Shown piece by piece: positions 8,905-21,600 of a stretch of 48,325 nt of DNA (positions are counted from its first letter, which is position 1; every line of letters starts with the position of its first letter). The notes under the pieces were generated by a model. The model did no database searches. It had not been told where the DNA came from and was given only the letters and a program-made list of their open reading frames with translations. Source of the DNA: Hondaea fermentalgiana (taxonomy: Eukaryota; Sar; Bigyra; Thraustochytrida; Thraustochytriidae); the NCBI GenBank assembly GCA_014084085.1, contig NPFB01000008.1, forward strand, positions 161,299 through 209,623, read 5' to 3'. Position numbers and translations under genes: made by a program.

Positions 8905-9658
8905 CCTAACCTATACCCATACGGAAGAAGAGCAAAGGCCCAATCTTCTTTTCTTTTCTTTTCTTTTTATACACCAAAATGTTTAAGGTACTTAGCGGTG
9001 TTGACGAGTCTCTTCACCACCTTAAAGAAGCCGTTGGATCATCATTTCTTACAAGCTGCAGCTGGGAGCGAGTCAACTTCAAGTTGGAACTCCGAGTCAG
9101 TGATGACGAAGGCAGATGGGTGAGTGGGTGGGAGGGTGGGTGGGACGAGACGAGCGTCTGTCTCTCTGTCTACCCGCCCGCGCTCTCTCGCCACCGCCGA
9201 TGCCGCCGTCGCCGCTTGCGCCGTTGAATGTCTTGTCGATGACACACTGATCCCGGCGAGCGCCTCGCTGGCCGATTCCTTTGTCCCATCCAGCCCGGGG
9301 CCTGAACGGAGAAAATTTAACCAAGAGTAAGCGCGTTCGCATCGTGAGAGCGTTCTCGCTCCAACAACATCACGGGCTATCTCCCAGCGCATCGTCAGGG
9401 CAGCCTCTGCCAGCAGCAAACGACGCAAATGGGACCCCACGCCATCAGGCTGGGCATGTAACTGCATCGGGGACGAGACCGTTACTCGGCCGTGCGAGGA
9501 CCCTGAGTGAGGCGACCGACTGCTGCTGCTGCTGCAGCAGCAGCAGCAGCAGCTGACGGAGTTCAACTTCCAGTCAAGCACCCGGTGCGATTGGGCCGCT
9601 CGCGACAGCGACAGCGACAGCGACCACGACCCGGAGCATCAAAACAAATGGAGGGAGG
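8905..9658 (+). other. Intergenic region between MGAT1-like and giant receptor genes
   Basis: 754 bp with no recognisable gene. It contains a TTTTC-type pyrimidine tract (about 8947-8968), a G-rich stretch (9115-9145), the CTG/CAG palindrome (9520-9549), a GCGACA hexamer repeat (about 9602-9624) and a mini-uORF at 9648-9662. It most likely holds the 3' end of one gene and the promoter and 5' UTR of the next. Confidence 0.5.
9520..9552. repeat. (CTG)5(CAG)6 inverted triplet repeat
   Basis: Five CTG units (9520-9534) run directly into six CAG units (9535-9552). Positions 9520-9549 form a perfect 30-bp palindrome able to fold as a loop-less hairpin in DNA or in the RNA leader, about 110 nt before the giant gene's ATG. 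Confidence 0.9.
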
Positions 9659-9662
9659 ATGA
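9648..9662 (+). promoter_or_regulatory. Five-codon uORF overlapping the giant gene's ATG
   Basis: ATG GAG GGA GGA TGA. Its stop overlaps the first in-frame ATG of the 4,684-residue frame (ATGA at 9659-9662). If transcribed, ribosomes would have to reinitiate or leak past it. It could also mean that the true start is elsewhere, for example at 10136. Confidence 0.4.
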
Positions 9663-12600
9663 GCGAGTACAAGTCAACCCATGGCAAAAAACGATCGGTG
9701 TGCGACAAAGGAGGCGACGATACGAGAAAGAAAACAAGTAGCATGAGACTGAAAATAGGCCAACCTCAAGGCTCTTCCACGGCCCGAAACGATCAGCTGG
9801 CACCCACTTCCACCGGCCCCGGCCAGGCCAGGCCCAGCCAAGGAGAAATGGCTGAGGAGGGAATTAGTTGGCGCTCTGGCAATTGTGACGGGCTAGGTCA
9901 AGACGGGACGTACTACGAATCTATGCCAGAAAGCAGCAGCAAACTTGCAAGCCAAGGCTACGTGCCTTCCATCAAAGCCTCGGCCGGGGAGGCGGGCGCC
10001 GCCGCGACGACGAGACGGCGCTTGCGAGGCCAGATCGCAATTCCCGCGCGCTCGGAGCATCGCCGCCGGGTTGCAGAAATTCCGTCAGAACCCAAGTCAA
10101 GCAAGGTGAATCTCCTTGGCAAGACATCGCGCGCGATGATGTCATCCTCATCATGTATTGCCTATCTGATCGCCGTGCTGGCTGTGCTACTGAGCATTGG
10201 GCAAACACAAGCAGCTGTCGCCTTCGCGGACACCTGTGCGTGTCCTGACTCTTCGCCGTGTCCCTCGTTCTGCGAGGCTTGCGACTCGTACGACAGCGAC
10301 TGCATAAGTGGTAAAACGAATGCTCGCTGCAATGGTGAAAACCACGAAAACTGCCCTGATGGCTACGAGAAAAGGGCACAGACCGGTTCCATTTGGAGAT
10401 GCTCCAGCGGAGGAACATACTGGACCATGTATCACTGCTACAGGGAATGCCTTGGCATTACCACAGGCAAATGCAATCGATGCCAGGACGGATACTATGG
10501 CTACAATAGCAACCAAACCTGCGCGCTCTGCGAGCCCGGGCGGTACTGCCAAGGAGGTTCCGACCAAGGCGAATGCGACGCTGGCTATTACTGCGAAGCC
10601 GGAAGCTCATCAAAAGACGAAATGCCTTGTCCTCCGGGAACCTATGGTGAGACGACAGGTCTCGAGGACTCAAGCTGCTCGGGTCCTTGCTTTGCAGGTT
10701 ACTGGTGCGAATCTGGATCGACCGATCCCGAACAGTATCCCTGCATCGAGGGCCAATGGGGCGGTAGCGGGCAAACCAACCAGTACTGCAGCGGGCCGTG
10801 CTCTGCAGGGTACTATTGTCCAGCAGCGAGTGCTAGCTCAAAAGCAAATGCGTGCGGCAGTGCTTCCGTGTACTGTCCAGAGGGCAGCGCGGAGCCTGTG
10901 CCCGTAGACGAGGGTTTCTACTCAACGCCACTCTCCGTTGCGGAAAACGTCCGCACATCACAAACTGTTTGCCCCAAGGGCTCGTACTGCACAGGGGGCA
11001 AAAAGTATGCTTGTCCCGCAGGAAACTATGCCCCCTCCATCGGCCTGCCCTCGTGCGCTTCCTATGTCTGCGCGGCAGGATATTACTGTCCCGAAGGTTC
11101 AACCTCTTCAACCGCGGGCCCTTGCTATGAGGGCGAAGTCGAGCCCGAGCATCCGGCTATCTACTACTGTCCCGCGGGGACCACCGCACCTCTCGAGGTT
11201 CTTGATGGGTATTACTCCACGCCAGAGTCTGCACTCCCGATTTATCGCACCGGAATGGAGCTTGCAGACACGAGTCTGTACATTACGCGCTATGGATTGC
11301 GGCTGCGCAAAGTTGAATGGATGGGCAGCTGCGAAGGCAATACGGGTGATCTCTCTATTGCAGAGGTGACGAATGACGGTCTGGGTGATGCTCGTGAAAA
11401 CACGACGTTGACGAATCTGCTGGTCTTTGACAACATTAATGACGCCAACATTTCCACAGGGGACTATCTCAGCTTTGTCGACACCGATGGTCTGGGATAC
11501 ATTCTTCCCTATGCACTGAATCAATACGAGTGCGTAGCCTGGGTGCAGGAGAATGGGTTTCCATTCGAGATTCTTGAGGATGGCGCTCTCGCCATTCGGA
11601 GCGGGTATTTCTTGGACTACGAAACCTGCCCCACCTACATTTTTGACGTTCTGGCAACCAGTGTCTCAGGAGACGCCACTGCGACCTGTAGAATGACGGT
11701 GGAAATCATTAATGAGAGTGATCTCCCTTACTTTGAGTTCAAGACCACGGTCGGGTATCCATTTGCGCTCCCATCGGTGTTGGACTTTTACGTTGACGAG
11801 CGCTCAGCCACCAATACAGGTGTCGGATCCCCCATTCGGGCCAACGACGAAGATGTAGGGCAGGATATCACATTTGAAATCGTGGCGGACACTCTTGATG
11901 GGCCGGAAGACATGTTCTACATTGGTTCGTGCTCGGGTCAGCTGTACGTCTTTGACAGTGGACTCGACTATATCACCAAAAACACCTATGAGCTTCAGAT
12001 TCGAGTCTGCGACGACTACCAATTTTTTGGAGCTTCAACAGAAGAACGGTGCTCCATTACCGCCAATGTCACCATCCACGTCCTTGACGTCAACGACGTC
12101 CCATTTTGGAAAACCGACCCATATGAGATCACGTCCTTTCGCGTTCCTGAGAACTCCCCGGAAAACACACTTCTCGAGGCAATGTGCGGGGATGATCCAT
12201 GTGCCGAGTTGGACAGTAGTATTCTTGGTCTGCAGGTCGACGATCTCGACCTGAACAATGATGGATCGTCCACGACGGACGTCATGTCCTACTCGATCGA
12301 GCGAAACTTTGACGACTTTTTCGCCGTGGTGACGTGCGTTCGCGACGACAACCTTGACCAATGCGCAGTCACCGAGACAATCAACGCCCCAGCTGGAGCT
12401 CTGCGCACGACTGGCGCTGCCGCGCTCGACTACGAGTCGCGAAATGCATACTCCATTACCGTACGCGTTAACGATGGTCGTGGGGGTACAAATACGCTTG
12501 ACGTAGCTATCGAAATCACGGACGAAAATGATCCTCCAGAGTGGCCAGCTGCTAGTGCGCAGGAGTCTCTGACTTTTAGTGAAAATAGCGGCGCCGCAAG

Positions 12601-15600
12601 CGGAAGAATTTTCGCCACAGACGAGGATAGCGGCGATGAAATTACCTATAGTGTTGTAGGCGCTATCGATGAGCACGGTGATGATGCGACGGATCTTTTT
12701 GAAATGGAAAACAACAATAGCGTCACGGCAGCAGAATCCTCGCTGGTCACTTTGCAGCTGACTACCGGGTCAACACTCGATTACGAGGATTCGAAAAATT
12801 ACACGGTCACCGTACAGGCCGAGGATATTGAAGGAGCGAGCGCAACATTTGACTTTACTGTGCACGTGCGCGACGTCAACGAGAGCCCGGTGATCACCAC
12901 ATCGGAGCTCAGCGTTCCAGAGAATGTTGCATTCGGCACAGCAATTGCCGAGGCCATTGCTTTTACGGACGTAGACGCTGGCCAAACTGGCTTCTTTGTT
13001 CTGGAGACCGGCCTGAATGCAAACATGTTCGCGGTTGCCGCCTCCACAGGAGTAGTTACCGTTCGTGGGGACCTCGACTATGAGACGCAAGACACCTACA
13101 GCATCCGAGTCAGCGTTTCCGACAATGGCGTACCCAGTATCAAAACAACCAAGGTCATCACAATCCGCGTCACGGACGAGCCAGAGCCGCCGACCTTCGG
13201 CAGTTCCCAAACCTATACGGTCACGGAAACTGAAGAGGTGGACGAAACCTGGGTAGCCAGCATCGATGTAGTCGACGAAGATGGATCAGATTTCACGATG
13301 GAAATCCTCTCACAGGTAGTTGCGAGCACTGGAAAGGCTGTCGACTACTTTGTCGTTGATGGCAACACGCTTGTGCAAAATACGTCGATGGCGAGCCCCA
13401 TCAACTTTGAGTCCTCGCTGTTCACGACCTTTGACGACCAAAACATCAGAGTTACCCTGTACGCGGAGGATGACGGCGGGCTCAACTCGACAGCGACAGT
13501 CACAATCGCTGTCCTTGACGCGAATGACCGCCCTGTGCTGGCAAATACAACGACGAGCGTCCCCAAACACGTGGAAAATTATGATGAAAACGAGCCTGAC
13601 AGGCCCTACGCACCCGGATTCGAGGTGCTCAATGTTTTTGAGCTGTGCTCTGACGAGGACGTTGACGACGATGACCGTGTCACTGATATTACGTACGCAA
13701 TTGTTTCAGGCAATGATGATGGAACATTTGAGCTTGTCGACGGTGTCCTCAAAGTGAAGACCGTCACGACGAACGTCCGCACAGAAAACTACGAGTATGT
13801 GCTCGGCATTACTGCCACAGACCACGATGTCTCTCCTCTTACAAGTCAGATCGCCTACATTACGGTTCTCGTCACGGGTGAGAACTATCCACCTTCAATC
13901 GATTCGCATGCCCTGACCCTGGTAGAGAATGAGGATGACTTTGCCGTCATCATCTCGGACATGGGCGCCTCCGACCCAGATGGCAGCAACCTTGTTTTTG
14001 AGGTTGCCGGTGCATCACCGAGCGCAGCTGCCGTGGCGTTCTTCGTCGAGCCTTCTAACGGTACCTTATACCTGACGCAGACCCTTGATTACGAAACAAT
14101 GACTAATGAGGATGGTACCCTCGTTCTCACGATTCGTGTCCGCGACAATGGAGGAGTGGAGGCCTATTCGCTAAGTGCTCTTGGCACGGTCACGATCACT
14201 GTCGAAGACGTGAACGAGGTGCCCGCCTTTGACGCATCCTCGTATTCAATCTCCGTGAACGAGATGACCGCCTCGGGCATTCTTGGGGATCCCATTGTTG
14301 CAATCGATCCAGACGCCGCAGATGTTGGTCAGCTTCGGTATGCTCTTCTTGATGCAGAGGATAGCCCGTTTGAGGTCAACGAGCTTTCGGGCCAACTCTC
14401 GACAGACGGAACTCTTGACTTTGAGAATCCACAGGCACTCTGCACATTGTCTGCGGGAGGCATTCACACGTGCGAACTTGATCTCGTCGTTACAGACAGC
14501 GTCAATCACACGGCTAGCGCTTCAATCACGGTGAGGGTGCTCAACATCAACGAAGCACCCGTCTTTAATGGAACCAAATGTGGCCAAGAAAGCTACAATA
14601 TTGTCTGCACGGACGTCAACACTACATTGGGGATCATTGAAGTTCCGGAGACAATTTATGATTTCTCGCCTATTCGCATCGGAACCTTGCTATCGTCCGA
14701 CCCGGACAAGATCTCGCAGGTCAAACTCGCCTTTGCAACAGCATACTTTGTCTTTCCGGATGGCGTCGAGCAGGACACGGGCGAGACACTTATGGATGAT
14801 CTTTTTCTTCTTGACGACTCGGGTGTTCTCTACCTTGTCGGTTCGCTCGACTTTGAGAATCGATCCGTGTACTCATACGCGGTAAAACTTTCTGATGAAG
14901 GCAATGGGGAGCAAGCTGCGCTCGATCAGGATTTCACGATCGAGATTCGTGTCGTCAACGAGAATGATATCGGCCCTGTCGCCGCGTCAACTGCGTCAGA
15001 TCCGTGGCCCACAGCTGGAGGCGATGCTGTCACTCTTACGGGGTCGAATTTTGGCCCCACGCAGTTCAAGATCGACAACGAGGGCGCGGAAGCTTCTGAT
15101 GTGCGCGCCTATCTCGTTCAAAAGGGAACGCTACGCTTGTTTGAGGCCTCAGGGTGCACTGTGGTCTCGGATACAGAGGTGAGCTGTACATCGTCACCAA
15201 AGGGTGTTGGAAGTGAGCTTTACTGGATGGTGTCCTTTCCCGAATTGGATCACAACTCTACGCTGGACTTTGACGACGATTCTTTCGCAAATCGGTTTCA
15301 AGATCCGGTCATTACATCGGTAACAGGCGCCGACGCATTCCCAACAATGGGTGGCGCGGTCTTTGACCTTGTTGGGACTGACTTTGGCGCTGCCGGTCTG
15401 CCCTTTGTTCCTGAAGTGGAGGTCCGCTACCGGTCTAGAATGGATCGCGACACGGTATACACGGCGCAAAATTGTTCAATTTTGTCTTCTGTGGATATTG
15501 AGTGCACATCGACCGTGAGTACAGGTCCAAAGTTGGAATTTATGGTCGTGGTTCAAGGCCAGCAAGCGCTTTCGTGGCATGGCGGGGATGGCACCAACTA

Positions 15601-18600
15601 CTCGCACACAGCCCCGACGATCGCCTCCGTCGCCTTTGAAGTCTCCACCATCACGGAGATGAAGACCAAAGGAGGTTCGAGCACGGACGCAATTCTAATA
15701 ACAGGGACCAACTTTGGCCCTGTGGGGACAAGTATCGCAGTCACCTACGGCCCCGTCTCGCAAACGTCCAAATTTACGGCGACCTCGTGCGCAGTTATCT
15801 CGGCACACACTGTTGTGCGCTGCATTTATGTTGCAGGTAGTGGTGTGGACCTCAGGTTCGTTGTCTCCGCCAACAGCGTGCGCTCAGAAGCGAGTGTGCA
15901 AGGGCTCTCGTACGCGGGGCCAACGATCGAAAGTATTTCTGGATCTGGCTCCGAAAACGCTCGTACCAGCGGTGGCGACACAGTGTACATTTCGGGTAGT
16001 GGCTTCGGTCCTGTGACTGAGATCGATGGCACGGTGGTCGCTCGCTACGGAGGAGAGAATGGAATCAAGTACTATGCCACGGACTGTGCTGTGATTCGAG
16101 AAGATACGCAAATTTCGTGCTTGACTGCAAGTGGAACGGGTCGCGATCACCCCTGGACCGTGAGTATTTCGGGTCAGTCGTCAGAGGTTACAGAAGTTGC
16201 AGAAGGCCTGATCATGAGCTACTCTGCGCCGACCATCAATTATTTTGAGGGAACAGAAAGTAACGCGGTCACCGATGGTGGAGACGAGGTCGTTCTCGTT
16301 GGTCTTGACTTTGGAGACCAATCAGATCTCATCACGGTCACCTTTGGCGCAACGGGAACCGAGTACACGGCACGCAACTGCATCATTGATCCGGACTACT
16401 TGCACAGCAAGATTTTGTGTGAACTGCCACCAGGTGTCGGTAAGGAGCTCAAGTGGACGGTCGTTGTAGATGGCCAGGCGTCCCGCGTCCCGACAACCAA
16501 CTACCAGGCTCCGGGCGTAGATACCCTTTCTGGCTCTCCCATTGAAGATGGTGCAAGCACGATTGGCGGTGAGATCTTCTACATTCAAGGTTCAGACTTT
16601 GGACCGCGAGCTTTGCACGATGAAAACGAGGAAGTGGTGTACAGCTTTTCGTACGGAGGCAGTGGTGGTAAGAAGTACAAGGCAGCCAACTGCACGATTC
16701 TTGAGCCCGAGCCGTCGCTACTATCAACAAGCCCATCTGGAAGTGACCCTATTGACGCCGGCGAGTTCTCGCTTGAAGTTGATGGGGTCGTCACCGCTTC
16801 AATTCCTTTCAATGCATCCGCCGACGACGTCCAGAATGCGCTTCGAGATGCTCAAACCGGGGTTCTGTTTAATGTCAGCGTTACAGTTAATGAGATCTCG
16901 GGCGCAAGGGTATGGGAAATTCTTACTCCTTCGCTCCCAAGGGAAGCAATCACGATTCAGACTTCAAGTTTGACTGCAAATGGGTCCAATGCTGCTATTG
17001 TAATCGAACAACCGAGTCTCGGTGCTTCCGCGGCACGCTGCGTAACGGTGCCTGGTGTCGGGGCCAATCTCGGACTTGTCGCAACAATTGCTGGGCAATC
17101 GTCCAATGTGTCGGCGGTCACGTTGTCGTACAAGGCGCCCGAAATTTCGAGCTTCACGCCAAGTCTCGGCGTGTCTGCAAAGGGATTTCAGCTTAATGTG
17201 TCGGGAACCAACTTTGGCAATGAGGGTGTCACTGTAAGCTTTGCGGGGGTCACTCTCACAGGTGCCGAAGTAAGTGAGCACTCCACGATCACTGTGCCCA
17301 TCCCCAACGAGCTGCAGCGCAATGCGAACAATGCTGTCGAAATTGAGGTGGAAGGACAAACCGTGATCGATACATATTCATTCAGCCCACCGGTGGTGAC
17401 CAGTATCACTGCCGTCAACCCGCCGCAGAATCTGGACGGCCCTCCTCAAGAGATCCTCATTCGAGGATCCAGTTTTGGCGAGTACCATCCAGAGTTGGGC
17501 GATAGCATCACTGTCGGCGGCGAGGAATGTCTGTTGGCGGACTGGACGCACGACAGTATTCGATGCAATTTGACAACTCTTACCGGCGAAATGGTAATCA
17601 CTGTAGGCGAGCAGGTATGCAGAAATAACAACGGGTCGGCGTGCTGCCCATGTGATTTCTCGTACGAAAACCTCCTGGCGCCACCCACTGTGCTGAGCGT
17701 TAGCGCGTGTGGTCTTGGTCAGGATTTGAGCAATTGCACAACTGATGGTGGCTATGAGATCACCGTTTTCGGCGCAAATCTCGGCTCTGGCATCTATGGT
17801 TCGGTTTATATCGGTGACGAGATCGAAAGTCGGGAGTGTCTGGTTGCGGACCCTGTCGAAGACTACACAGAGACAGAAATCCGGTGCATCGTGCCTCCAG
17901 GCGAAGGAAAGGAATTGCAAGTCGTGGTGCACCATGCGTGGCAGGTTTCCGACGACAACGTTGTTTTTTCGTATGATCAGCCGCATCTCAGGGCCGTCAC
18001 GCCCGAGGCATTCTCGACGTACGGTGCTTCAAATCTGACCATCGTGGGATCAAACTTTGGTACCTCGGGTCCGCGCGTCGAGCTGCGTCCGCACGGAAAC
18101 GCTTCACTGGCAAGTCTCTGTGAAGTCCTGTACTTTGATCATGAGTCGATCGAGTGTTTTCTTCCTGAAGGACAGGGGCAACTAGAGATTGCGGTCTTTG
18201 CGGGAGAGCAGGAAGCTTCATCCGTGCTTGCATTTGCATACTTTCCGCCTTTTGTCAAGACTATTTCTCCCGTCGAAGGGTTGGCGCAAGGCTACTATCC
18301 ACTTACGGTAGTTGGTAGCAACTTTGGTGTCACTGGAACGGTCTACGTCGGTGAGAATGAGTGCGAAACAATTACCTACGCTCACGAGCTCATCACATGT
18401 AACATGCCCAAAGGCGCAGGTGCCAATCTTCCGGTCTATGTGGAGTCCGGACGGTACACTTCGAATCTCAACGTGACCTTTACATACCTGCCTCCCGAAG
18501 TGTATGCCCTGGAGCCAAACCATGGCCCTACGATTGGTGGAGACACAATCATCGTACACGGTGCAAACTTTCACAACAGTGCTGACCTCGAAGTTCGTAT

Positions 18601-21600
18601 TGGCAGCTTTTTGTGCGAAAATCCCATTTCTTTAACTGCAAGCGAAATCAACTGCACCTCGCCAGAAGGCGTGGGCACGAATCTAACGGTCACCGTTACC
18701 GTGGCAAATCAGTCGTCGGTGGTGAATTATGATCCTGAAGCGGTCTTTGACTTTGATCAACCTACGGTGAACAGAGTTCTTCCTTATCCGACTGACGCAC
18801 GCGGAGGCGGGACACTTTATTTGGAGGGCGCCAATTTTGGTGATGACGACGTGGACCCTGAAGCCTTTGTGCGCGTTCTTGTGGATGGATATGTTTGCAC
18901 AGAAGCCGAGCGAAAGGACCATTCCAGCATTGAGTGTCAGATGCCAACCGTGCTGGTGGGCGAGCAGCCAATCTTTCTTGAGGTGGCCTTGCAAAGCTTG
19001 GACGTGGATCCCGACCAAGGTGCTTTTGCAGCGTGTACCGCAAATTACTATGGCCGCCCCGGAGAGTTTTGCTTGCCTTGTCCAGATGGTGCAATGTGCC
19101 TCGGGTATGTTGACAATTGGCACTATGATCCTGCGAGCATTAGCGGCTACGGGTCTCTCAATCGGAGTTTGTTTCAGACGTGCAACCCTACAGAAGCCTG
19201 CCTGGGCAACGACACGTGTGCAGAGGGATACGTTCATCAGAATGACCGACTGAAGCTGTGCGGCAAGTGCGCTGAGGACTTTTACCGTCTTGAAGGCAAA
19301 TGCGAGCCGTGCCCGAATCTTGCGTGGCTCATTCTCATTGCGTGTTTTCTTGTGGCAGTCATTCTGTGTAGCGTGGCGTACTTTCTCACCAAGTACGGCG
19401 TACAGCTAGCAGCCGTGTCAATTTGCATTGACTTTTGCCAAGTTGTGAGCTTGTTTTCCACGTATGACTTTGCGTGGCCAAGCGTGGTCTCGGGGGCATA
19501 TGCTGTGCTTTCAGCGTTCAATTTGAATCTCGAGCTTGCCTCGCCCGAGTGTAGCGTGGGTTGGGACTACGAGACCAAATGGTACATTATGTACTTTATG
19601 CCGGTTGTCTTTGGACTGCTCTTTACAACCTCATTCATTGTCGCCTTTGTTAAACTTGCCGTCCGCAAGGTGCGCCGCGAGATCAAGGCAAAAACGGGCG
19701 CCCTCGTCGCCCCTTTGGTGGTAAAGACGGATGAGAATGATAAGCTCGCGACGCTTGGGGATGACGAGAAAGTACTTCTCGTCGATGATGACGACATGGA
19801 GTCCTATGATGCCTCCTTCAATAAGTTCATCGATGCAGAGTTCGGAGCCTTCCTGCTCATGTGCTACTACCTCTACATGTCGGTCATGAAAAAGTGCTTT
19901 GAAGTGTATCGCTGCACCGACGGCCCAGTGCCCGTGCTCCGTGCGGAGCCGGCCGAGCCGTGCGACGACACGGGTGAGTTTTACACGCGGATTCATGCTC
20001 TGGCAGGATTTGGAATTTTCGTGTATGGTATCGGGATTCCGAGCGTAATTTCCTTTCTGCTGCTCAAGCATCGCGACTTCATCAAGCATGACCAACAGCG
20101 CCGTGAGCAAGCGCTCAAGTTATCGGAGACAGATGCCGCGAAGCGACTGCAAAGTGCCTTTCGAGGCTACTACGTGCGCCGCGTGGTAGACCCGCGCTCG
20201 ATTTTGCGCCAGCACAAGAAGCTCACGCACATTGGCCGCACGCGCGCCAAGTTTGGCAAGTTATACGAAGATTTCACCTCGGAGTGCTACTATTGGCGCT
20301 TGGTGCTGATGATGCGAAAACTTCTTTTGTCAATGATTAGTTTGTTCCTGGACGACAAGTTCAAGCAAAGCACGCTGGCATTTGGAGTTCTCTTTTCGAG
20401 CTATGCTTTGCAGGTCAAGCTCAAGCCTTATTTGAGTCGTTTCCCTGACGACCTTCACAAACGAAGGCAAGCCAAGGCGTACAAGGAGTGGAAAAGGCGC
20501 GCCGAGCTTCGATCGGAGGTCAATCGTACAAAGGGTCGCGTGCGCGCCTTGCAAATGGCGGTCTCCGCCAAGATGAAGCGAATGGGTATCAACGTGGCCA
20601 AAGACCAGCGCCTAATGCGCGAGAATATGGATTTTGCGCAGCTTGAGGTGAACAAGGGCATCGCGGGAAGGGTACAAAAGAGCCGTGAAAAAAAGCTCGC
20701 CAAAGCAATCGAAGACGGCGAGGTTGACGCCGAGGTCGTGCGCGCCGAGACCAGCGTGCAGCGTCACTGGGCGATTCTGCGGCACTTTGTAACGGAGATG
20801 GACAACAAGGACAAGTTCGAGCTGAACGAGGAGGCCGCAAAGTATCTAAACAACGACGCGCTCCGCTGGATCTTCGACTACAACACCCTTGAGACCATTT
20901 CGCTTGCGACACTCATGTACATTCTCCTGTTTGGTCTTCTCTTTGACACATACGAGGCGAACGCGGAGGACGTGCGGATCAACGTGCTGGCCAGCATCAC
21001 CATTGCTCTCTTCGTAATGGTCATCATTCTCTTCCTCTCGTCCGTGGTCATTGACGTCAAGCGCAAGTTCTGGCCGGTTGTGCGCGAGCGCCTCCTGCGC
21101 GAGGGCGTGCGCGCGCTCTTGCCGCGCACGATGCTCCGCAGACTGGGCGTGATGAAGCGAAGAGATGCTGCCGGGGACGACCCTGCTGCGGGTCCCAGGT
21201 CGCGCGCGCGGGGGGGCGCCACGGTGGCTCCGTCGCGAGACTCGGCCAAGGCGGTGCTCACGGCGCGACGCGGGCAGTGGGTGAGCCAGGTGAACCCCTT
21301 TGCGACGCTCGAGCGACAGAATGCAGACCTGGTCCGCGCTGAGGAAGCCCGGCTCCAGGCCATTTTAGCGAGCAAGATGCGCTTCGAGGAAGAGCTGCGC
21401 GAGCGTGAGCTCAAGCGCCAGCAGGAGAAGGAGCGGCTCGAGGAGGAGTACAGGGTCAAGATGGCGAGTGTAGACGCCGAGCTACGCGAGCTTGAAGAAG
21501 AAGAAGCCGCCATGCTCGACGCGCTTGGAGGCATGGGCCACGAGGGCGAAGAGGGCGATCTTGCTGTGGTCGACGTTGGCGCTAGCGAGACTGCGGGCGC

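Noticed and set aside
11770..14985. Animal contamination because of cadherin repeats
   Set aside because: The same exon carries IPT arrays, a protist-style membrane module and coiled coil, and neighbouring genes share its intron-poor style; cadherins are known in protists.
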